Below are positions 7,600 to 15,026 of a stretch of 64,000 bases of DNA, in pieces. The stretch is from the NCBI GenBank assembly GCA_017471985.1, contig JAFURE010000118.1, positions 1 to 64,000 of the forward strand, in the 5' to 3' direction. The position numbers were made by a program, and so were the translations under genes. The notes below the pieces were generated by a model. That model was not told the origin of the DNA, did not search any database, and saw nothing but the letters and a program-made list of their open reading frames with translations. Each line of letters starts with the position of its first letter. Position 1 is the first letter of the stretch. The stretch is from Akkermansia sp. (GTDB taxonomy: Bacteria > Verrucomicrobiota > Verrucomicrobiia > Verrucomicrobiales > Akkermansiaceae).

Positions 7600-9198
7600 A
7601 TGATTGATATACTGGTCGTACTGGCGTATTTCTGCGCCATTTTCGGAGTGGGGCTCTACGTGGGCCGCAAGCAGGAGAGTCTGGAGAGCTATGCTCTCGG
7701 CAACCGCAATCTGCCCTGGTGGGCTATTCTTGCTTCCATTCTGGCAGCAGAAATCAGCGCCGCTACTTTCCTGGGGGCTCCCGGGGAAGGCTTTGCTCTC
7801 CGCAATTTTACCTATGCCCAGCTCGCTATCGGCACTATTCTGGGTCGAATTATTGTGGGCAGACTCTTCCTGAAACCCTACTACCAGTATAATGTTGTCT
7901 CCATTTACGAGTACCTTGAGAAGCGTTTCGGTCTGAGCACACGTCGCTGGGCGAGTATCACTTTCCTTATCAGCCGAGTGTTGGCCAGTGGTACCCGCCT
8001 GTTCTTCGCCGGCATTCTGCTTGTCATTGCCTACATGATGGTCACAGGTCAGGAGAGTGCCGGTCAGGTGGAGACCGTTGTCATTTACATTGCTGCTCTC
8101 ACGTTCATCACGATTGCCACGGCGGTGTACACCACGCTGGGCGGATTGAAGGCCGTTGTGTGGACAGACGTGCTGCAGGCTTCTATCCTGGCTATTTCAC
8201 TCATCACCACCATTGGTGTGCTGCTTTTCAGCATCAAAGCCGGTGGCAGTTGGAGCGATGCCTGGGCGAGTATCTGCCACCACCTCGGCAATAAAGACTA
8301 CAACCCATGCGCTATCAACAATCTTAAGCCCTGGGCTTTCTTCGACACCGGTATTACCGGGCAGGGTTTTGTAGCCGATATCAAGAACATTCTCGGCAGC
8401 GAGTACACACTGTGGAGTGCCGTGCTGGGCTCAACCTTCATCACCATGGCTACGCATGGTACCGACCAGGACATGGTACAGCGCATGCTTGCTGCTCCTG
8501 ACAGCAAGAAGGGAGCCCGTGCTGTTATCCTTTCCGGTCTGATGGACATGCCCATCGTGCTGGTGTTTATCTCCTGCGGTATGCTGCTCTTTGTGTATTT
8601 TGCACAGCAGGGTATTACTCCGCCTGAAAAACAGATTGAGATTTTCCCCTGGTTTATTATTCACTGCCTGCCTGTAGGTGTGCGAGGTTTGCTGGTGGCT
8701 GCGCTTCTGGCTACAGCTATGGGCTCTCTTTCCACTGCGCTGAATGCCCTGGCCACAACGGCCACGCGTGACTGGTACGTGGATGTATTCCGTCCGCAGG
8801 CCGGACAGCAGGAACAGCTGCAGGCAGTTCGCTGGCTCACCGTATTCTTCGCTGTGCTGCTTATTCTAGTGGGTGCCGGTACAGCCTGGTTGACTGTAAT
8901 GGATCCCACGGTGCGCATATTGCCGATTGCTCTGGGTATTTTCGGCTACACTTATGGTTCCTTGCTCGGTGTATTCCTGCTCGGCATGCTTACTCGTGGC
9001 CGAGGCAACGACCTCGGCAATATCATTGCCATGCTGGCCGGCTTTGCCACGGTTATCACGCTGGAAATCCTCACTCGTAGTGACCTTATTACCCCGATAG
9101 CGTTCCCCTGGCGTGTGACCATCGGCACCATTGCGACCTTTGTTGTCGGCTGCTGTTTCCGCACTCCGCAGAGTAGTATAGACAATCGAGCTAAGTAA
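7600..9198 (+). CDS. Sodium:solute symporter (SSS family)
   Basis: A 532-aa inner-membrane transporter with about 13 hydrophobic segments. Family features include the N-terminal LGNRNLPWWAILASILAAEISAATFLG region (TM1-TM2), a YLEKRFG segment, and GTDQDMVQRMLAA in the loop that is conserved in SSS proteins. It should bring in a small organic solute with sodium ions. The solute cannot be told from sequence; sugars including sialic acid, or amino acids, are all possible. The gene follows the pyrG terminator and its own promoter is not obvious. Confidence 0.9.
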   Translation: MIDILVVLAYFCAIFGVGLYVGRKQESLESYALGNRNLPWWAILASILAAEISAATFLGAPGEGFALRNFTYAQLAIGTILGRIIVGRLFLKPYYQYNVVSIYEYLEKRFGLSTRRWASITFLISRVLASGTRLFFAGILLVIAYMMVTGQESAGQVETVVIYIAALTFITIATAVYTTLGGLKAVVWTDVLQASILAISLITTIGVLLFSIKAGGSWSDAWASICHHLGNKDYNPCAINNLKPWAFFDTGITGQGFVADIKNILGSEYTLWSAVLGSTFITMATHGTDQDMVQRMLAAPDSKKGARAVILSGLMDMPIVLVFISCGMLLFVYFAQQGITPPEKQIEIFPWFIIHCLPVGVRGLLVAALLATAMGSLSTALNALATTATRDWYVDVFRPQAGQQEQLQAVRWLTVFFAVLLILVGAGTAWLTVMDPTVRILPIALGIFGYTYGSLLGVFLLGMLTRGRGNDLGNIIAMLAGFATVITLEILTRSDLITPIAFPWRVTIGTIATFVVGCCFRTPQSSIDNRAK

Positions 9199-9215
9199 GT
9201 GAGTAGCTTTTTTGC

Positions 9216-9244
9216 TTGCCTTGCTGAGATGAAACAGCTAGAAT
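9216..9244 (+). promoter_or_regulatory. Promoter of the C39-like peptidase gene (leaderless)
   Basis: TTGCCT (9216-9221), 17-bp spacer, TAGAAT (9239-9244). Only seven bases separate the -10 box from the ATG at 9252, so the transcript probably starts at or next to the start codon. This favours 9252 over the in-frame ATG at 9243, which overlaps the -10 box. Confidence 0.65.
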
Positions 9245-9251
9245 GTGCCGT

Positions 9252-10511
9252 ATGAAGCGCATTCTGTTAACTACGCTTTTTTGTGGATTGCTCGCTCCTG
9301 CTTTCGCAGGGGATATTGCCGACATTGTCAAGAGCGGTGAAATCTGGCAGAAGAACCGCCTGCAACTTTCTGCCGGCGCACTCAACGGAGTGCGATATGC
9401 CCCGGTGGATGCCGACACCATACGAGTGCCGCGTAATGGCGGTATTCAGCTGGCTGAGCTCGATTTCGGTGAGACTGTCATTAGTTGGCAGCCGAATAAA
9501 GGCACCACTCAGAGCGTGGTTATCATGGTGTACAATAAGGGGGATGATTCCTCGATTGACCGTGAGAGCTATATGGAAACGCTCCAGCAGACTATCGCTA
9601 CTCTCAATGAGCTGATGCAGACTAAGGGGAGGTCCCGCAAAGCTTCCAAAAAAGATACCGGTGTATCACTACAATCCTGGGTCTGGGAAAGCGAGGGGAC
9701 ATACGTGCGTCTTGATGCCTCCTACACCGGCCGCAAAAAAGATTTTTCCCCGGAGTTCATTCGCCTGAAAATGGGGCCGGATAAGGATTCTGTTGTCGGT
9801 GGCGGTGCCGATGATACAGCGAAGCGCAATGACCTGAAAGCTAACGTGCAGCGTGATGAAGAGAGCGGGGATGTCTGGATTTCCATTCCGATGGTTGACC
9901 AGGGACAGAAAGGTTACTGCGTACCGGCTACTGTAGCCCGGGTATTTGCCTACTATGGCATGGATGGAGTCGACCAGCATGCATTGGCTCAGCTCTGTGA
10001 CAGTTCGGGAGATGACGGCACCTCATACGCGGCCATGCAGGAAGCGCTGGAATCCATAAGCCGTAAGTTCCATATCCGCATGCAGATGTTGGACGGCAAG
10101 GACATACGTTCGACTTACATGGAGTATATAGCCGATTATAACAAAGCCGCCAAAAAGCTCAAAAAACAGCAGGCCACGCCCATGGATTGGATTGAGGTTT
10201 GCAGAGACAGGCAGGTGCTACTGGCAGCTCGAGGTAATAAGAAGTACGTCAAAAAATGGTTCTCGGCCATCAAAAAGAGTCTGGATGTCGGCGTACCGAT
10301 ACTGTGGAGTGTGGAGCTGGGAATTTTCCCCGAAGCCGGCATTCCGCAGGCCGGAGGTGGTCACATGCGATTGATTGTCGGCTACAATGAGGAGGACGGC
10401 ACGATTTACTACAGCGACTCCTGGGGAGCAGGGCATGAGAAAAAGGCCATGAAGATGAATCAGGCCGCGGCGATAACCCGATATCGCTACATCCTGCGCC
10501 CCTCTCGTTAA
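9252..10511 (+). CDS. Secreted C39-like cysteine peptidase
   Basis: A 419-aa exported protein: signal peptide MKRILLTTLFCGLLAPAFA, a 170-residue region of unknown fold, then a papain-like C39-type domain. The domain shows an oxyanion Gln and nucleophile Cys in DQGQKGYCVPATV (Cys about residue 223), the His in GGGHMRLIVGY, and an Asp in YSDSWG. C39 peptidases usually process leader peptides and are fused to ABC exporters; here there is no transporter and no peptide substrate gene nearby. It may act on an envelope or external protein. The neighbouring gene is convergent, two bases away. Confidence 0.75.
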   Translation: MKRILLTTLFCGLLAPAFAGDIADIVKSGEIWQKNRLQLSAGALNGVRYAPVDADTIRVPRNGGIQLAELDFGETVISWQPNKGTTQSVVIMVYNKGDDSSIDRESYMETLQQTIATLNELMQTKGRSRKASKKDTGVSLQSWVWESEGTYVRLDASYTGRKKDFSPEFIRLKMGPDKDSVVGGGADDTAKRNDLKANVQRDEESGDVWISIPMVDQGQKGYCVPATVARVFAYYGMDGVDQHALAQLCDSSGDDGTSYAAMQEALESISRKFHIRMQMLDGKDIRSTYMEYIADYNKAAKKLKKQQATPMDWIEVCRDRQVLLAARGNKKYVKKWFSAIKKSLDVGVPILWSVELGIFPEAGIPQAGGGHMRLIVGYNEEDGTIYYSDSWGAGHEKKAMKMNQAAAITRYRYILRPSR

Positions 10512-10513
10512 GT

Positions 10514-11224
10514 TCAGTGGTGCTTACAATGATGGTCCCGTCCCTCATGTGAATGGCTCTTGTGTTTGTGCCTGCAATTTCGGTGGTATGATCCCTCGAG
10601 CTGCTCACGTTGGCGGATTTCTTCTTCCAGTCTGTTCTCGGCTTCCAAATCGCGTTCAGGAGTAGTGGCAATCTCGTAGGGTTCCTTGTACTCCGGCGGT
10701 TCGGTGGGATTCGGCTGCAGTGCAATGGAACGACTGCTGCTCACTTTCATGAGCACATGCCATGCAGCAGCCTGCGTGGGTGAAAGACACAGGCGAGCTC
10801 CCTCGGCATAGCCCTGCGAGCTGAGCATGTTTTGAGAAACGACATCAGTGTATAGCACCTGAGCCAGACAACGCCCCTTGGCGTCCAGCAGTTCCAGCCG
10901 AGTGTTCACTCCACTGTAAGGATAGAGAGAGGGTGCTTGCTTAACGGCACTCATGTCGGCAATGAGACGGCGCAGTTGATTGATGTCGTAGTCAGAAAGC
11001 GTAAGTCGCTGCGGCTTGATGGGTCCCTGAGGCCCATGAATAACGTACAGACGCATGCTATGGCAGACCTTTGCGGCCTGTTGCAGGCGTGCAAGCTGCT
11101 TTTTGCCGGTATTGAGGTTTGCCTGTTGCTCACGAGGACTTTCGTACACAACGGGCCCGAGATACCAGGCCGCGGCGGGCAGGGGACTGAGCAGCAGCGC
11201 GAGGATGGTAATCAGCGTTCTCAT
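10514..11224 (-). CDS. Secreted protein with histidine-rich tail, CHSMR family
   Basis: I do not recognise this 236-aa protein. It has a signal peptide (MRTLITILALLLSPLPAAA), then a domain with KVCHSMRLYVI also found in the upstream gene product, and a charged helical stretch (EAENRLEEEIRQREQLEG). Residues 217-236 are rich in His, Lys and Cys, which could bind metal. Its start codon overlaps the stop of the upstream gene by four bases (ATGA), so the two are translated together. Both may be domestic members of one exported family. Confidence 0.7.
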   Translation of the reverse strand: MRTLITILALLLSPLPAAAWYLGPVVYESPREQQANLNTGKKQLARLQQAAKVCHSMRLYVIHGPQGPIKPQRLTLSDYDINQLRRLIADMSAVKQAPSLYPYSGVNTRLELLDAKGRCLAQVLYTDVVSQNMLSSQGYAEGARLCLSPTQAAAWHVLMKVSSSRSIALQPNPTEPPEYKEPYEIATTPERDLEAENRLEEEIRQREQLEGSYHRNCRHKHKSHSHEGRDHHCKHH

Positions 11225-11649
11225 TGTCCGGGGATGTACATAGTTGCACGCCTGTTATAGCGACCGTCAGGCAGCTCGCTTTCCTTCACCACCCAATCCA
11301 ACGGCATCGTGTAGTAGACTTCGCCCTGCTCATTCAGCATTTGAAGGTAGAACATGGAGCGGGGAAGCTTCATCTTGCTCCCTTTCTGCTTCAGAGGTTT
11401 AAGAGATGAAATAATATGTCGCCAATGGTTCTGCTCTTCAGCAGTTAGCTCCATATAGCTTGTGCGGCCTTCATCCTTACCTCGTACTACGCGCTCGTAT
11501 ATTCGCATAGAGTGGCACTCGGGCAATGCTTTTTGCAGCGTTGCAACACGGCGGGTGTTCTGTTCATAAAAATCCCCCTCTGTTGGGGCGGCAGCCTGAA
11601 CCAATGGGGTACAGAAAAGCAGAGGTATAATAAAATCAACGGAGTTCAT
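11221..11649 (-). CDS. Small secreted protein, CHSMR family
   Basis: A 142-aa protein with a signal peptide (hydrophobic MNSVDFIIPLLFCTPLVQA) and a mature part that shares its layout with the next gene: a helix, PECHSMRIYERVV, then a segment with WRHIISSLKPLK that matches RRLIADMSAVK there, and a strand-rich end. It lacks the histidine-rich tail of its partner. No known domain is recognised. It lies just downstream of the RND pump terminator. Confidence 0.68.
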   Translation of the reverse strand: MNSVDFIIPLLFCTPLVQAAAPTEGDFYEQNTRRVATLQKALPECHSMRIYERVVRGKDEGRTSYMELTAEEQNHWRHIISSLKPLKQKGSKMKLPRSMFYLQMLNEQGEVYYTMPLDWVVKESELPDGRYNRRATMYIPGQ

Positions 11650-11670
11650 AGAGTAATCAGTTGTGTGAGG

Positions 11671-11706
11671 AAAGCCCGGCCTGCGAAGCTCACTGCAGGC
11701 CGGGCT
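11671..11706 (-). terminator. Intrinsic terminator after the RND pump operon
   Basis: Perfect 12-bp stem AGCCCGGCCTGC (11673-11684) / GCAGGCCGGGCT (11695-11706) with a 10-base loop. On the minus strand it is followed by TTTCC. It is positioned 12 bases after the stop of the RND gene. Confidence 0.8.
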
Positions 11707-11718
11707 ATGTGAAGTACA

Positions 11719-14700
11719 TCAACCCTTCTTCTTATCCACCCCGATGGTACGCGCTGTCCAGTCGCGCATGCGGGCGAAGATGGAGTAGAGACCGGGTACC
11801 ATAAAGATACCGAAGGCAGTTGCCAGCACCATACCGCAGAAGGTTGTGATACCGATTTCCTGACGGCTGGCTGCACCGGAACCGGTCGCTATCACCATGG
11901 GGAATACACCAAAGATGAAGGAAATGGCAGTCATGAGCACAGCTCGGAAGCGGATGCTTGCACCATTCAGCGCAGCTACCTGAACGGGGTTGCCGGCTGC
12001 ATGGTCTTCCTTACTGAACTCCACCATCAGAATGGCGTTCTTAGCAGCAAGACCGATGAGCATCAGTATACCCAGCTGTACGTAAATCGACATGGACAAG
12101 CCGAAGAGCTGAGCACCCATAAGGGCACCCAGTGTTGCCACGCTGACAGAAAACATGACCGGCACGGGTGTGGTCCAGCTTTCATACTGAGCCACGAGGA
12201 AGAGGTAGGCAAAGAGCATGGCCAGACCGATAAGGATGCCGATTTTGCCGGTATTCTGACGCTCCTGATAGGAAAGGTCTTTCCATTCCACAGCCCACTG
12301 GCGGTCGAGCCCCTTAGCGCGCTCCTCCTTGTTAATCTGAGCGATTGTGTCCTCGATAAGCTTCATGACCTGACCGGAACCGACACCGGCCTGGGGCATA
12401 ACCGTTACGTCAGCACTCATGTACTGGTTAAAGCGACCATAGTTGGAGGGGCCGAGTCTGTAAGAGAGGGTGCACACTGCCGAGAGCGGCACCATGGCGC
12501 CCTTCTCATTGCGCACCATCTGGTTGAGGATATCATCTGCCGTGCGGCGATCCTTCACATCACCCTGAATCTTCACCTTGAAGTTGAAGCCGTTCAGCGT
12601 GAAGTCATTGACGTAGGACGATGCCATCACACTCTGCAGGGTCGTGAAGATGCTCTTTACATCAACATTCAGCGCCTGAGCTTTTTCTCGGTTGATTTCC
12701 AGTCGAATCTGGGGAGTTTCGGCGTTGAACTCAGAGCGCACCATCATGATGAGCTCCGGGTGAGCCTGCAGACGCTTGCGAATTTCTTTCACCATGTCAC
12801 CGAGGTCATTCGGTGTGGCGCTACCACGGCCTTCCAGTACCATGGAAACGCCGCCGTACAGGCCGAGGCCCTGAATGGCGGGCGGAGTTGTGGCCATGAT
12901 GGAAGCCTCGGGGATATCCTTACAGGCCTCACTGATTTTCTTTGCCATGGCGGTGGCGTGCAGATCAGGAGTTGTACGCTCGGACCAGGGCTTGAGCATG
13001 ATGATAACCATACCGTTACCCTCACCGGAACCCGATGCGAAGCTGAAACCACTGGTGGATGTCACCATGTCGATACCCTCGAGCCTGGAAATGCGCTCTT
13101 CAATCTGACGCATAACCTTATCGGTACGCTGCTTAGCGGTAGCAGAACCCTCGAGGTTCACGATACAGAAGATTGCGCCCTTATCCTCAGTGGGAATGAA
13201 GGAGCTGTTGAGCATTTCCGGGGCGATGAGGCTCAGGAAGTCGTACTGGCTCTCACTGGCAGATTTACCCTTGGCCATCATCATGGCGGCGCCGGGCTGA
13301 GGAGCAGGGCGCCAGATATTGTTCCACCAGGCCGGAGCGCCGGCGTAGAAGGCGTAGTTCAGGTACAGGACAGCAGCGAGCGTCAGGACAGTCAGCCAGG
13401 CATTGCGCACCAGAATACCGGCACCCCACAGATAGAAGGAGCGGCACTTTTCCAGACACCAGTTGAAAGGACGGAATACCCAGTAGGAGAACTTGGTTTG
13501 CTTGACATTGGCCGGGCGCAGAATAAGAGCACAGAGTGCAGGGGAGAGTGTGAGTGCATTGAAGGTTGAGATACACAGAGCCACGCACATGGTGACAGAG
13601 AACTGCGTGTAAATCACACCCACCATACCACCATAGAAAGCAATGGGAACATATACGGCAAGCGTTACCAGCGTGGTTGCAATAATAGCTCCGGTAATCT
13701 GCTGCATGCTCTTGATTGTGGCCTCTTTCGGGGAAAGTTTTTCCTCCTGAATCAGGCGCATGACGTTTTCCACAACCACGATAGCATCGTCCACCAGTGA
13801 ACCAATCACCAGAATAAGGCCGAACATGGTCAGCACGTTAATGGAGTAGCCCAGCACGTACATGAAGGCAAAGGCGCCCAGCAGCGACACAGGAATGGCC
13901 AGAGCCGGTATAAGTGTAGCACGCCAGTCCTGCAGGAAAATGAATGTCACAAGAACAACAAGGAAAAGAGCCAGCACCAACGTGATACCGATTTCTTCCA
14001 TCGTGGCGGAAATAGCCTGAGTAGGATCGTAACCCATGGTCCAGGTGACACCATCCGGAAGCATGGGCTCAATCTCTTTCATCTTGGCCTTCAGAGCCTC
14101 CACTGTAGCGAGGGCATTTGCATCGTTATTACGCTGTACCATCATACCCACGGCATTCTTGCCATTCAGGCGGCTGTAGCCGGAGTTGTTCTCTGCGCCC
14201 AGCTCAATGGTAGCAATGTCCTTCAGCTTCGTGACGTGACCGGCTTCACCTCGTTTGACGACTATATTGCCGAACTCCTCAACTGTCTTGAGTCGGCCGG
14301 AGGCAGTCACCTTATACGTAGCATAAGCTCCTTCGTCCTGCGAACCCACGGAACCGGCAGCGGCCTGAATATTCTGCCCGGCAATGGCATTGCGAACATC
14401 CGCCGGCGTGATATTAAGGGCGTTCATACGCGTGGTATTCATCCACACACGCATGGAGTAGTTGCGGCTGTGCATGATATCAGCTACCGATACGCCATCA
14501 ACCTGCGTGAGCGGGTCTTTCACATTCATGCGCAGCCAGTTGGTAAGCTCGAGAATATCCATCTTATTCTCGTCGCACATGAAGCTCAGGAAACAAAGCA
14601 TGTCGCTGGAGCGCTTACGCACGCTGTAGCCCATCTGTTTGATTTCCTCAGGCAGCTTACTCTCCACCTGCTTAATGGCATTGGAGACGTTCACCATAGC

Positions 14701-15009
14701 CATGTCATCATTGGTACCGGTCTCGAATATCAACGTGAGGGAATAGGAGCCGTCATTGGTACAGGATGAGTAGAAGTACAGCAGGTCATCCATACCAATC
14801 AGGTTTTCTTCTACAGGGGCAGCAACTACCTGAGCCAGTTCTTCAGCACTGGCACCGGCGTAGGTCATACGAACCGAAATGGTGGGCGGGGATACCTCGG
14901 GGTATTCCGACACAGGCATTTTGGTCAGGCAAAGGAAGCCCGCCAACATCATCACGATTGAGACAACGAAGGCGAACTTGGGACGGTGAATGAAGAATTG
15001 TGAAAACAT
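11719..15009 (-). CDS. RND efflux pump, inner-membrane transporter (HAE-1/AcrB type)
   Basis: A 1096-aa proton-driven exporter of the AcrB group. It begins with FFIHRPKFAFVVSIVMMLAG (TM1) and has the porter domain repeat and the TM4 pair in GSLVDDAIVVVENVM (the two Asp of the proton relay). TM10 has AAKNAILMVEF, with the matching Lys. Twelve transmembrane segments are expected. Between TM7 and the second porter half there is an insert of about 50 residues containing Trp- and Pro-rich sequence and GAAMMMAKGKSAS, which is not in typical AcrB proteins. The adaptor gene ends 17 bases upstream, but no TolC-like gene is near. Substrates cannot be predicted. Confidence 0.95.
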   Translation of the reverse strand: MFSQFFIHRPKFAFVVSIVMMLAGFLCLTKMPVSEYPEVSPPTISVRMTYAGASAEELAQVVAAPVEENLIGMDDLLYFYSSCTNDGSYSLTLIFETGTNDDMAMVNVSNAIKQVESKLPEEIKQMGYSVRKRSSDMLCFLSFMCDENKMDILELTNWLRMNVKDPLTQVDGVSVADIMHSRNYSMRVWMNTTRMNALNITPADVRNAIAGQNIQAAAGSVGSQDEGAYATYKVTASGRLKTVEEFGNIVVKRGEAGHVTKLKDIATIELGAENNSGYSRLNGKNAVGMMVQRNNDANALATVEALKAKMKEIEPMLPDGVTWTMGYDPTQAISATMEEIGITLVLALFLVVLVTFIFLQDWRATLIPALAIPVSLLGAFAFMYVLGYSINVLTMFGLILVIGSLVDDAIVVVENVMRLIQEEKLSPKEATIKSMQQITGAIIATTLVTLAVYVPIAFYGGMVGVIYTQFSVTMCVALCISTFNALTLSPALCALILRPANVKQTKFSYWVFRPFNWCLEKCRSFYLWGAGILVRNAWLTVLTLAAVLYLNYAFYAGAPAWWNNIWRPAPQPGAAMMMAKGKSASESQYDFLSLIAPEMLNSSFIPTEDKGAIFCIVNLEGSATAKQRTDKVMRQIEERISRLEGIDMVTSTSGFSFASGSGEGNGMVIIMLKPWSERTTPDLHATAMAKKISEACKDIPEASIMATTPPAIQGLGLYGGVSMVLEGRGSATPNDLGDMVKEIRKRLQAHPELIMMVRSEFNAETPQIRLEINREKAQALNVDVKSIFTTLQSVMASSYVNDFTLNGFNFKVKIQGDVKDRRTADDILNQMVRNEKGAMVPLSAVCTLSYRLGPSNYGRFNQYMSADVTVMPQAGVGSGQVMKLIEDTIAQINKEERAKGLDRQWAVEWKDLSYQERQNTGKIGILIGLAMLFAYLFLVAQYESWTTPVPVMFSVSVATLGALMGAQLFGLSMSIYVQLGILMLIGLAAKNAILMVEFSKEDHAAGNPVQVAALNGASIRFRAVLMTAISFIFGVFPMVIATGSGAASRQEIGITTFCGMVLATAFGIFMVPGLYSIFARMRDWTARTIGVDKKKG

Positions 15010-15026
15010 AGTGTGGTGAAATAGTT

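Noticed and set aside
12001-13569. 522-codon open frame antisense to the RND pump gene
   Set aside because: The opposite strand encodes an intact AcrB-type pump; the antisense product is His-rich and featureless, as expected from a shadow frame.
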